Shown: positions 1 to 6,289 of the stretch, piece after piece
Numbering within the stretch: the stretch's first letter is position 1
How the letters are laid out: each line of letters starts with the position of its first letter
Assembly (NCBI GenBank): GCA_052139595.1
Contig: JBKQWK010000142.1
Coordinates: 1 to 9,843, forward strand
Source: JBKQWK01 sp052139595
GTDB lineage: Bacteria; Actinomycetota; Thermoleophilia; UBA2241
DNA: 9,843 nucleotides
Reading direction: 5' to 3'
The notes under the pieces: generated by a model
What the model saw: only the letters and a program-made list of their open reading frames with translations
What the model was told of the DNA's origin: nothing
The model's database searches: none
Translations under genes and position numbers: made by a program

Positions 1-29
1 CCGGCGGGCGGGCAGCGCCCCCCCGCCGG
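1..29 (+). repeat. Strong GC-rich hairpin upstream of grpE
   Basis: Bases 1-13 pair with 17-29 over 13 positions with a single C-C mismatch (9 against 21), around a 3-nt AGC loop. Almost all pairs are G-C, so the RNA hairpin would be very stable. There is no T-run after it; the sequence continues ACAATCTTACGG, so it is not a classical intrinsic terminator on this strand. It ends 39 nt before the grpE start. A hairpin between an upstream gene (expected to be dnaK) and grpE could partly terminate transcription or protect the 3' end of the upstream message; that role is inference. The left arm may extend beyond the window. Confidence 0.6.
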
Positions 30-68
30 ACAATCTTACGGGTTCAAACAGGGAGTTGACCGAGAGCG

Positions 69-731
69 ATGACTGCACGCAAGCACAGCGACGAAGAGCA
101 GGCGCGTCGCCAATCCACGGCCGGCGATAAACGGGGCGGGCAGGCGCCGCCGGCGGGCGCAGGCGCCGCGGGATCGGCGCCGTCGGGCACGACCGACGCG
201 GCTGCGACTGAATCGGCTCCTGCGGGAACCGCAACCGATGCGGCCTTTGTGGCCGAGGCAGTGGCCGACGCGGCCGGGACGGTCGACCCCATCATCCGCT
301 TGATGGCCGAACGAGACGAGTACCTGGACCACTTGCAGCGGCTTACCGCGGAGTTCGACAACTATCGCAAGCGGGTTCGTCGCGACACTGAGGAGCTGCG
401 CCTGCGTGCCGCTGAGGGCGTCGTTGAGTCGTTACTGCCGATCATGGACAACATGCAGCGTGCTTTGCAGGCGGCTGAGCACCATGAAGAGGGGCAGCTG
501 ATCGCCGGTGTCGAACTCGTCGCCGGCCAGCTACGAAGCGTACTCGCCAGTCACGGTCTCGAGCAGGTGGAGACCGAGGTCGGCACGCCATTCGACCCAA
601 CCGTGCACGAGGCTGTGCTCACGCAGTCGTCCGATGAGTTCGACGAAGGCTGCATTGCTCGCGTGCTCGAGCCCGGATACCTGCTCCACGGGCGTCTCTT
701 GCGGGCGGCGAGAGTGGTTGTGGTGAAGTAA
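69..731 (+). CDS. grpE: GrpE, nucleotide exchange factor of the DnaK chaperone
   Basis: GrpE is a cytoplasmic dimeric co-chaperone that releases ADP from DnaK and resets the folding cycle. The 220-residue product has a disordered Ala/Gly/Ser/Pro-rich leader (about residues 1-72). A charged helix typical of the GrpE coiled-coil stalk follows (about 75-115, with EFDNYRKRVRRDTEEL), then the C-terminal beta domain (about 165-220) carrying the family pattern GTPFDPTVHEAV at 172-183. The leader is longer than in E. coli GrpE, though long acidic or low-complexity leaders are common in actinobacteria. The ATG start has a GGGAG 13 nt upstream, which is rather far. No better in-frame start was seen, and the low-complexity leader makes the exact start less certain than the identity. 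dnaJ begins 1 nt after the stop, so the two are almost certainly co-transcribed and translationally coupled. Confidence 0.95.
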   Translation: MTARKHSDEEQARRQSTAGDKRGGQAPPAGAGAAGSAPSGTTDAAATESAPAGTATDAAFVAEAVADAAGTVDPIIRLMAERDEYLDHLQRLTAEFDNYRKRVRRDTEELRLRAAEGVVESLLPIMDNMQRALQAAEHHEEGQLIAGVELVAGQLRSVLASHGLEQVETEVGTPFDPTVHEAVLTQSSDEFDEGCIARVLEPGYLLHGRLLRAARVVVVK

Positions 732-732
732 G

Positions 733-1857
733 GTGGCCGATTACTACCAGACTTTAGGCATCGACAGAAAGGCCTCGCAAGAAGAGATAAAGAAGGCCTT
801 TCGCAGACTGGCGCGCGAATACCACCCCGATAAGCATCCTGGTGACAAGGCGGCGGAGGAAAAGTTCAAGGAACTCAGCCAGGCGAACGAAACGCTCTCC
901 GACCCGCAGAAGCGCGGCCAGTACGACGAGATGCTGCGCTTGGGCGCCTTCGACCCACGCACCGGCCGGCCGGGCGGCCACGGTCCGTCTCAGGGTTTTG
1001 ACCCGCGCATCTTTCAGCAGGGCGGCGCTCAGTTCCAGGGCGGCGATTTCGGCGACCTCTTTGCCAATCTGTTTGGTGGCGCCGGCGGCCGTGGCCGCCG
1101 GCCGACGGCGGAGCGTGGCGATGATCTCGAGGTCGCGGTCAAGATCTCCTTCGACGAAGCTCTGCATGGGGTCGAAGTGCGCGTTCCCGTTGAGAAACAA
1201 GACACCTGCCCAACCTGCCATGGCAACGGCGCCAAACCGGGAACGACGCCGGCGATCTGCCCCGAGTGTCAAGGGCGTGGCGTAATCTCTCAGAGTCAGG
1301 GCTTCTTTGCTCTTTCGCAGCCGTGCCCGCGCTGCCACGGCAATGGCACGATCATCGAGCAGCCGTGCCCAACGTGCCATGGCCAAGGCACCGTGCAGCA
1401 GACAAAGCGCTACACCGTGAAGATTCCGGCCGGCGTCAAAGACGGCACCCGTATTCGTATCAAGGGACGTGGCGAAGCCGGCAGACGGGGTGGCCCAAGT
1501 GGTGACCTCTATGTGGTGACGACAGTTGCCGGGAGCACCATCTTTCAGCGTCGTGGCGACGATTTCGTACTGGAGCTGCCGGTGACGTTTGCCGAGGCAG
1601 CGTTAGGGGCGAACGTACGCATCCCCACGCCGACGGGAGGCAAGGTGTCGCTCAAGGTGCCGGCCGGCAGTCAGGACGGGCGCACGCTGCGCGTGCGCGG
1701 CAAGGGCGCCCCGAAGCTCAAAGGCGGAGGCCATGGTGACTTGCTGGCACGACTGCGCATCGTTGTGCCCGACAAGCTGAGCAAAGAGCAGCGCGAGCTG
1801 ATGGAGCAGTTCGCCCGCAGCCAGCCAGACCCGCGGGCGACGTTGTTTGCTGAGTAA
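733..1857 (+). CDS. dnaJ: DnaJ, type I Hsp40 co-chaperone
   Basis: DnaJ delivers unfolded clients to DnaK and stimulates its ATPase. The 374-residue product has the full type I layout. The J domain covers residues 1-70 with the HPD motif at 31-33. A Gly/Phe-rich linker (about 75-125) includes FGDLFANLFGG. The zinc-finger domain spans 159-219 with four CxxCxGxG repeats (CPTCHGNG, CPECQGRG, CPRCHGNG, CPTCHGQG) that bind two zinc ions. The C-terminal client-binding domains run to the end at DPRATLFAE. The length is normal for the family. The start is GTG, one base after the grpE stop, with only a weak AAGTAAG-like ribosome site, so translation probably depends on coupling to grpE. It is followed by hspR, the usual actinobacterial order. 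Confidence 0.97.
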   Translation: MADYYQTLGIDRKASQEEIKKAFRRLAREYHPDKHPGDKAAEEKFKELSQANETLSDPQKRGQYDEMLRLGAFDPRTGRPGGHGPSQGFDPRIFQQGGAQFQGGDFGDLFANLFGGAGGRGRRPTAERGDDLEVAVKISFDEALHGVEVRVPVEKQDTCPTCHGNGAKPGTTPAICPECQGRGVISQSQGFFALSQPCPRCHGNGTIIEQPCPTCHGQGTVQQTKRYTVKIPAGVKDGTRIRIKGRGEAGRRGGPSGDLYVVTTVAGSTIFQRRGDDFVLELPVTFAEAALGANVRIPTPTGGKVSLKVPAGSQDGRTLRVRGKGAPKLKGGGHGDLLARLRIVVPDKLSKEQRELMEQFARSQPDPRATLFAE

Positions 1858-1879
1858 CGAGGCGAGGACGGATTGCGTC

Positions 1880-2281
1880 ATGTCTGAGGATCTGTTTTTC
1901 GATCGACCGCTGTTCATGATATCGATCGCTGCTGAACTGGCGGCCATGCACCCACAGACGTTGCGCATGTATGAGCGTCGCGGTCTGCTACAGCCGCGGC
2001 GCTCGGCTAAGAATACACGCCTGTATTCGCAAAGCGATGTCGAGCGCTTGCGCCGTATACAGGAACTCACCGAGCTGGGTCTCAATCTGGCCGGGGTCGA
2101 ACGCGTTCTCCTGATGGAAGCGCAGCTGACGGCCATGGCGGCTGAGGTCGACCGCCTGCACGCGCAGCTGCTGCGAGCCGGTCAGCAGCTGCGCGCTGAG
2201 GTCGACCGGGTTGAGCGTTCACATCGTCACGAATTGATGACCTTGGGACGCATGACGATGGTACCGGCACGCCGTCGCTGA
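1880..2281 (+). CDS. hspR: HspR, MerR-family heat-shock repressor
   Basis: This is a DNA-binding repressor of the MerR superfamily. In Streptomyces and Mycobacterium, HspR binds HAIR inverted repeats upstream of dnaK and other chaperone genes, with DnaK as co-repressor. The 133-residue product has the winged helix-turn-helix near residues 12-80. Its core (ISIAAELAAMHPQTLRMYER, 14-33) and LNLAGVERVLLMEAQL (68-83) closely match the HspR pattern, in which HPQTLR and NLAG are diagnostic. A predicted coiled-coil helix follows (80-117). The ATG at 1880 was chosen over an upstream TTG at 1847, because the TTG would overlap dnaJ and add 11 residues unlike the family; GGA and GAGG elements precede 1880. 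The C-terminal tail (MTLGRMTMVPARRR) lacks the hydrophobic VVW-type end I recall from mycobacterial HspR. No HAIR site was seen in the window, so its operator is probably upstream of dnaK. Confidence 0.93.
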   Translation: MSEDLFFDRPLFMISIAAELAAMHPQTLRMYERRGLLQPRRSAKNTRLYSQSDVERLRRIQELTELGLNLAGVERVLLMEAQLTAMAAEVDRLHAQLLRAGQQLRAEVDRVERSHRHELMTLGRMTMVPARRR

Positions 2282-2340
2282 GCGCCGGACGCAGAATAAG
2301 GGCGCGGAGAAGCACGCCAGGCAAAGCAAGGTAGGTACAG

Positions 2341-4773
2341 ATGGATGTGAACAAGTTCAGTGAGCGGGCGCGTGAAGCACTCGAGACTGCCCAAGGTGTG
2401 GTTCGCCGTAGCGGTGGAAGCCAGCTCAGCACGGAGCACCTGCTGCTCGGCGTGCTTAGTCTGCCTGGTGGTGTGGTTGAGCAGATCTTTGGTCTGCTCG
2501 GCATAAACAAAGGTGCCGCGATGGCACGTGCCAATCAGTTCGCCGAGACGCAAGGAGCCTATGGCGGCGGTGCGGCGGCAGCGGCGCCGAGTGAGATGCT
2601 CTACATGACGCCACGCGCCAAAGCGGCCCTCGACATTGCCGTGCAGGAAGCGCAGAAGATGGGCGACCAGTTTGTGGGCACGGAGCACCTGCTCCTCGGC
2701 GTCTTTCTTGAGGGCGAGGGACCGGGTAACGCCATCCTCAAGGATCTTGGGATGACCGAAGAGGGTCTGCGTCGCGCGCTGGCGCAGGCGCGCTCGAGCG
2801 GGGCGGACTTCGACGCGAACGCCAGCGGCGAGAGCATGCTCAAAAAGTACACGCGTGATCTGACGGAACTGGCGCGCAACGGCAAGCTGGACCCGGTCAT
2901 CGGTCGCGACGAAGAGATCAAGCGAGTCATCCAGGTGCTGAGTCGACGTACCAAGAACAACCCGGCCCTCATTGGTGAGCCGGGTGTGGGCAAGACGGCC
3001 ATTGCCGAAGGGCTGGCGCTCAAGATCGTGCATGGCGACGTGCCCGAAATTCTGCGCGGCCGCCGTGTCCTGGCTCTCGATCTGGGGGCCATGGTTGCCG
3101 GGGCCAAGTACCGCGGCGAGTTCGAAGAGCGCCTTAAGGGTGCCCTGAATGAGGTGCAGCGCAGCAAGGATGTGGTGCTGTTCATTGATGAGCTGCACAA
3201 CGTCGTCGGTGCCGGCGCCGCCGAGGGTGCGATAGACGCGAGCAATATGATGAAGCCGATGCTGGCGCGTGGCGAACTGCAGTGTGTCGGCGCGACGACG
3301 CTGGATGAGTACCGTCGCCACATCGAAAAGGATTCCGCTCTCGAACGTCGCTTTCAGCCGATCATCGTCGGCGAGCCTTCAGTGGACGAGACGATCCTCA
3401 TTCTGCAGGGACTGCGCGATAAATACGAAGCTCATCACAAGGTGAAGATCACCGACGCAGCGCTGGTCGAAGCCGCGCGCCTGAGCGACCGGTACATCAG
3501 TGATCGCTTCCTCCCCGATAAGGCGATCGACTTGCTAGACGAAGCGGCCAGCAAACTGCGTATTGAAGCGACGATGCTGCCCGAAGACTTGCGGGAGATG
3601 GAGCGGAGTCTGAACGACCTGACTCGCGAAGGCGCCGCCGCCGTGCAGGCGCAAGACTTCGAGCGGGCGGCGCAGTTGCGTGATCAGGCCGACAAGATTC
3701 AGCAGACGTTCGTGGCGGCGAAAGATGCGTGGTTAGCCGACAAAGGTATTGCCGACGCGACGGTCGACGCCGACGACATCGCTCAGATCGTGAGCAGCTG
3801 GACCGGGATTCCCGTGCAGCGCATGCTGCAGCGGGAGTCCGAAAAACTGCTCACCATGGAAGAACATCTGCACAGTCGGGTCGTCGGCCAGGATCGAGCC
3901 GTGCAGGTTGTCAGCGAAGCGGTTCGACGTGCGCGCGCCGGCCTGCGCAATCCTGCCCGACCAATAGGGTCCTTTATTTTTCTTGGTCCGACCGGCGTAG
4001 GCAAGACCGAGGTCGCGCGTGCTCTAGCTGAATTTCTCTTTGACGACGAGGATGCTCTTGTGCGGCTCGACATGAGCGAGTATATGGAGCGTCACACTGT
4101 GTCGCGCCTGGTTGGTGCACCACCCGGCTACGTCGGCTTCGAGGAGGGCGGCCAGCTCACCGAAGCGGTGCGTCGCAAGCCATACAGTGTGGTCCTGTTT
4201 GATGAGATCGAGAAGGCTCATCCTGATGTCTTCAACATGTTGCTGCAGATTCTCGACGATGGTCGCCTGACGGATAACACAGGGCGTACGGTCGACTTCA
4301 AGAATTGTGTGATCATCATGACAAGCAACGTTGGCACGAGTTTCATTGAGAAGAATGCACTCGGTTTTGCGCGCGCTCCCGAGGGCACACGCACGCATGA
4401 GGAGCTCGAAAAGAGCTTGCTCGACGAACTCAAGAAATCGTTTCGTCCGGAGTTTATCAATCGTGTCGACGAGATCGTTGTCTTTGACCCGCTCACCCGC
4501 GATGAGATGGCGGCGATCGTCGATCTCATGCTCGCTTCTGTACGTGACGTGATCGCTGGTCAAGGCATGCAGCTCAACGTCAGCGCTGTTGCGAAAGCAC
4601 TGTTGGCCGAACAGGGCTACGACGCCCAGTTCGGCGCGCGTCCGTTGCGGCGAGCTATCCAGCGTCTGATCGAGAACCCGCTCAGCAGCGAACTTCTGCG
4701 CGGCACGTTTGTCGTCGGCGATACCGTGCGTGTCGACGTCGAGAACGGCGCGATGACGTTCACGAAGGAATAA
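2341..4773 (+). CDS. clpC: ClpC-type AAA+ unfoldase (Clp protease ATPase subunit)
   Basis: This is a hexameric ring ATPase that unfolds proteins and, as ClpC, feeds them to ClpP. Two Clp_N repeats occupy residues about 3-140, joined by an Ala/Gly linker near 75-84. AAA+ domain 1 has Walker A GEPGVGKT at 212-219, the pore loop AGAKYRGEF and Walker B LFIDE ending at E284. The middle domain is short and carries a UVR-like segment (AVQAQDFERAAQLRDQADKI, about 433-452). AAA+ domain 2 has Walker A GPTGVGKT at 549-556 and Walker B LFDE ending at E622. An LGF tripeptide at 674-676 lies in the loop that docks on ClpP in ClpA/ClpC/ClpX; ClpB lacks it. The length of 810 residues equals B. subtilis ClpC and is shorter than ClpB (about 860). 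AAGG at 2328-2331 is the ribosome site. The gene lies 59 nt after hspR, the position often held by clpB, so clpB is the alternative name but fits the domains less well. Confidence 0.88.
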   Translation: MDVNKFSERAREALETAQGVVRRSGGSQLSTEHLLLGVLSLPGGVVEQIFGLLGINKGAAMARANQFAETQGAYGGGAAAAAPSEMLYMTPRAKAALDIAVQEAQKMGDQFVGTEHLLLGVFLEGEGPGNAILKDLGMTEEGLRRALAQARSSGADFDANASGESMLKKYTRDLTELARNGKLDPVIGRDEEIKRVIQVLSRRTKNNPALIGEPGVGKTAIAEGLALKIVHGDVPEILRGRRVLALDLGAMVAGAKYRGEFEERLKGALNEVQRSKDVVLFIDELHNVVGAGAAEGAIDASNMMKPMLARGELQCVGATTLDEYRRHIEKDSALERRFQPIIVGEPSVDETILILQGLRDKYEAHHKVKITDAALVEAARLSDRYISDRFLPDKAIDLLDEAASKLRIEATMLPEDLREMERSLNDLTREGAAAVQAQDFERAAQLRDQADKIQQTFVAAKDAWLADKGIADATVDADDIAQIVSSWTGIPVQRMLQRESEKLLTMEEHLHSRVVGQDRAVQVVSEAVRRARAGLRNPARPIGSFIFLGPTGVGKTEVARALAEFLFDDEDALVRLDMSEYMERHTVSRLVGAPPGYVGFEEGGQLTEAVRRKPYSVVLFDEIEKAHPDVFNMLLQILDDGRLTDNTGRTVDFKNCVIIMTSNVGTSFIEKNALGFARAPEGTRTHEELEKSLLDELKKSFRPEFINRVDEIVVFDPLTRDEMAAIVDLMLASVRDVIAGQGMQLNVSAVAKALLAEQGYDAQFGARPLRRAIQRLIENPLSSELLRGTFVVGDTVRVDVENGAMTFTKE

Positions 4774-4775
4774 GC

Positions 4776-4781
4776 GCGAGG
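4776..4781 (+). promoter_or_regulatory. Ribosome binding site of the small membrane ORF
   Basis: GCGAGG lies 6 nt before the ATG at 4788, just after the clpC stop. This normal-looking site is the main reason to treat the 82-codon ORF as a real gene in the clpC transcript. Confidence 0.45.
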
Positions 4782-4787
4782 CAACGC

Positions 4788-5036
4788 ATGGGAAGACGCA
4801 GAAGCATTCTGCTCGGTAGCGCATTCAGTGCCGTCAGCTTGCTGTTGGGGCCGCGCTTGGGCAGCTTGCGCCGCGGCCTGAGCCGCAAAAACGGCGTTCG
4901 GCGCTGCCACGGCGGGTCGCTGGGAGCGTTCGCCGGTACGCCGTGCTCGGTGTCGCCGATCGTTGAGTCACCCGCGTCTGAGGCCGCGGAGGCAGCCGGC
5001 GATGAACGCGGCGAAGACAGCAGTGCCAGTCAGTAA
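4788..5036 (+). CDS. Small hypothetical protein with one predicted membrane segment
   Basis: This 82-residue product matches no family I can name. It begins MGRRRS, then has a hydrophobic stretch of about 16 residues (SILLGSAFSAVSLLLG, 6-21), then a basic segment (about 22-39) with several Arg and Lys. The C-terminal part is small-residue rich, with FAGTPCS near 48-54 and an acidic Ala/Glu/Ser tail. The start resembles a signal anchor, or loosely the N-terminus of YtxH-like small membrane proteins, but this is only a similarity of composition. The start has a good ribosome site and lies 14 nt after clpC, so it is probably co-transcribed with it. Reading continues in the same frame past the TAA into a further open stretch ending at 5144. 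No opposite-strand gene explains the region better. Confidence 0.55.
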   Translation: MGRRRSILLGSAFSAVSLLLGPRLGSLRRGLSRKNGVRRCHGGSLGAFAGTPCSVSPIVESPASEAAEAAGDERGEDSSASQ

Positions 5037-5048
5037 CAGCTGGGGACG

Positions 5049-5144
5049 ATGGACGAGAGGAACAGAGAGCGGATGCTCCAGAGTCGTAACCGCGTTGACC
5101 TGACCGATGTGCGCGACGTGGTGGGCAGGCAGGGAGCGAGTTGA
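5049..5144 (+). CDS. Possible 31-residue mini-ORF before the MBL gene
   Basis: An ATG at 5049 opens 31 codons ending in TGA at 5142-5144, and this stop overlaps the TTG start of the next gene as TTGA. The peptide is highly charged (it starts MDERNRERML and contains VDLTDVRDVV). It is in the same frame as the upstream 82-codon ORF, separated from that ORF's TAA by four codons. It could be a translated leader peptide coupled to the MBL gene, the tail of an originally longer upstream protein broken by a stop, or chance. The ribosome site is poor: GGGG is only 3 nt from the ATG. No known family is recognised. Confidence 0.25.
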   Translation: MDERNRERMLQSRNRVDLTDVRDVVGRQGAS

Positions 5145-5845
5145 CTTCCGTTTCGTACACCATTGATCTGCTGATTCCCACGGCGCGTTTCGTCTTCGCG
5201 GTCGAGGGCGAAACGATTGAAGTCCTGCCCGAGTTTCGCTCGCCGGCAGCTGCTTCTGCCTATGCGCAGTTTCGTCGTCAGCACCCGGTCACGGGCATGA
5301 CGACGTTTCCCAACACGCTCTTGCTGCAGGGGCCAAGAACGATCGTTGTGGACCCCGGTCTGCACCTGCAGAACGAGCCCGTTTTGCGCGCTCTTGAGGC
5401 GCGTGGTGTGGCGCCACGCGAGGTCGATCTTGTGTTGCTGACCCATGCTCATCTTGACCATGCTGGGGCCTGTGTCGACTTGCTTACACCGGTTGCCGTC
5501 CATGAACTCGAGTGCGCAGTTCCGCACTGGTCGGCGGTCAGCGGCGTGCTTCAGCTCCGCCAGCTCGTTCTGCTCAGCGGCGACGAAGGGGAGGTTGCAC
5601 CGGGCATCAGGTGGGCGCGCACGCCTGGTCACACGGACGGCAGTGTCAGCTACTGCGTGCCCACCGCCGCTGGCCCGGTCGTGATCTGTGGCGACATCAT
5701 CGGTCCGCAGCGCGATAACTTCGACGCCATGCGTCTACCGGCGGGCGAGAGCAAGAGCGCCGCTCTTCTGCGCTCCTGGGAGCGCTTGCGCGCCTGGTCG
5801 CCGGTGCTGGTGGTTGCCGGTCATCTGCCGCCGTTTCGTCCATGA
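5141..5845 (+). CDS. Metallo-beta-lactamase-fold hydrolase
   Basis: This is a 234-residue zinc hydrolase of the MBL superfamily, with substrate unknown. All expected metal ligands are present: the THAHLDH motif gives H102, H104, D106 and H107, and H164 (TPGHTDG), D185 (CGDIIG) and H228 (GHLPP) follow. That arrangement fits glyoxalase II-like or MBLAC1/lactonase-like single-domain enzymes and a di-zinc site. The TTG start has AGGGAG at 5131-5136, 4 nt upstream. It keeps an N-terminal strand pair (YTIDLLIPTARFVFAVEG) before the NTLLL/VDPG strand of the fold. The next in-frame ATG, near 5297, would remove only that leading part, so a shorter protein is possible. No signal peptide is evident. The start overlaps the preceding mini-ORF stop, suggesting coupling within the clpC-distal operon. 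Confidence 0.85.
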   Translation: MTSVSYTIDLLIPTARFVFAVEGETIEVLPEFRSPAAASAYAQFRRQHPVTGMTTFPNTLLLQGPRTIVVDPGLHLQNEPVLRALEARGVAPREVDLVLLTHAHLDHAGACVDLLTPVAVHELECAVPHWSAVSGVLQLRQLVLLSGDEGEVAPGIRWARTPGHTDGSVSYCVPTAAGPVVICGDIIGPQRDNFDAMRLPAGESKSAALLRSWERLRAWSPVLVVAGHLPPFRP

Positions 5846-5850
5846 GCAGC

Positions 5851-5877
5851 CAGGCTCTGTGATACACTAAGAGCCTG
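5851..5877. repeat. Inverted repeat flanking a -10-like box upstream of fmdB
   Basis: CAGGCTC (5851-5857) is perfectly complementary to GAGCCTG (5871-5877) around 13 nt. Within the loop, GTG-ATA-CAC (5859-5867) is a second small palindrome, almost concentric with the outer arms. It begins 6 nt after the MBL gene stop. It may be a repressor operator overlapping the fmdB promoter or an RNA hairpin; no T-run follows, so an intrinsic terminator is unlikely. Confidence 0.5.
5863..5868 (+). promoter_or_regulatory. Candidate -10 box for fmdB
   Basis: TACACT fits the actinobacterial TAnnnT -10 pattern. It would place a transcription start near 5875-5877, about 28 nt before the TTG start, leaving room for the AGGAG ribosome site at 5891-5895. 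No good -35 box was seen at 16-18 nt spacing, so the assignment rests on the -10 and position only. Confidence 0.35.
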
Positions 5878-5890
5878 CATGTGCTGTCAA

Positions 5891-5895
5891 AGGAG
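5891..5895 (+). promoter_or_regulatory. Ribosome binding site deciding the fmdB TTG start
   Basis: AGGAG lies 8 nt before TTG at 5904. It supports the rare TTG start, which gives the family-typical N-terminus MPIYEYRCEACG. Confidence 0.7.
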
Positions 5896-5903
5896 TTCGT
5901 TCC

Positions 5904-6260
5904 TTGCCTATCTATGAGTACCGCTGTGAGGCCTGCGGGTCGTCATTCGAAGTCTTGCAGAAATTCAGTGATGCTGCCGTCGAGACCTGCGAGTTGTGTG
6001 GCGGCGGTCCGGTGAGCAAGGTGTTGCACCCGGTCGCCGTACACTTCAAGGGCTCCGGCTTCTACACGACCGATTACGGGCGCTCATCCCAGTTTCGTGC
6101 CGCCGCGAGCAAAGAGAGCGACGGTGGCGACTCGGGCAACTCATCTGACTCCAAGACCGATTCTTCGTCATCCGATGCGGCGGCGGGCACGTCGTCCTCT
6201 GCCAAGCGCGATGGTGATAAGGCGGGGGCCAAGGCTGGTAGTAAGGAGTCCTCAAACTGA
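5904..6260 (+). CDS. FmdB-family zinc-ribbon protein with low-complexity tail
   Basis: This 118-residue product starts with the typical FmdB/CxxC_CxxC_SSSS module: MPIYEYRCEACG, with zinc ligands at C8, C11, C29 and C32. KVLHPVAVHFKGSGFYTTDY follows (about 46-65), a pattern shared across this family. The family was first named from formamidase and amidase operons; its biochemical role is not settled and regulation has been proposed. After about residue 70 the protein becomes a Ser/Asp/Lys/Ala-rich tail that is surely disordered; such tails are common in actinobacterial members. The TTG start is supported by AGGAG 8 nt upstream. A degenerate GGDEF-EAL gene begins 29 nt downstream, probably in the same transcript. 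Confidence 0.92.
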   Translation: MPIYEYRCEACGSSFEVLQKFSDAAVETCELCGGGPVSKVLHPVAVHFKGSGFYTTDYGRSSQFRAAASKESDGGDSGNSSDSKTDSSSSDAAAGTSSSAKRDGDKAGAKAGSKESSN

Positions 6261-6289
6261 GCGGCCGCTCTTCACCGGTCAGGTAGCGC

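Noticed and set aside
1..72. Possible tail of an upstream gene in frame 1, with its TGA at 70-72 overlapping the grpE ATG
   Set aside because: All three frames are open at the edge. The frame 1 peptide lacks the acidic end expected of DnaK, and the GC hairpin at 1-29 suggests non-coding DNA. It cannot be decided without upstream sequence.
1847..1879. TTG at 1847 as the hspR start
   Set aside because: It would overlap the dnaJ end by 11 nt and add 11 residues unlike HspR; the ATG at 1880 gives the normal N-terminus.
2282..2340. HAIR-type operator (CTTGAG and its inverted partner) between hspR and clpC
   Set aside because: No such inverted repeat is present; isolated CTTGAG half-sites occur only inside coding regions elsewhere.
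2227..3321. Long antisense open frame (364 codons) opposite hspR and clpC
   Set aside because: It lies opposite strongly conserved ClpC codons, its product is Arg/His/Leu-rich and matches no family, and such frames are expected opposite GC-rich genes.
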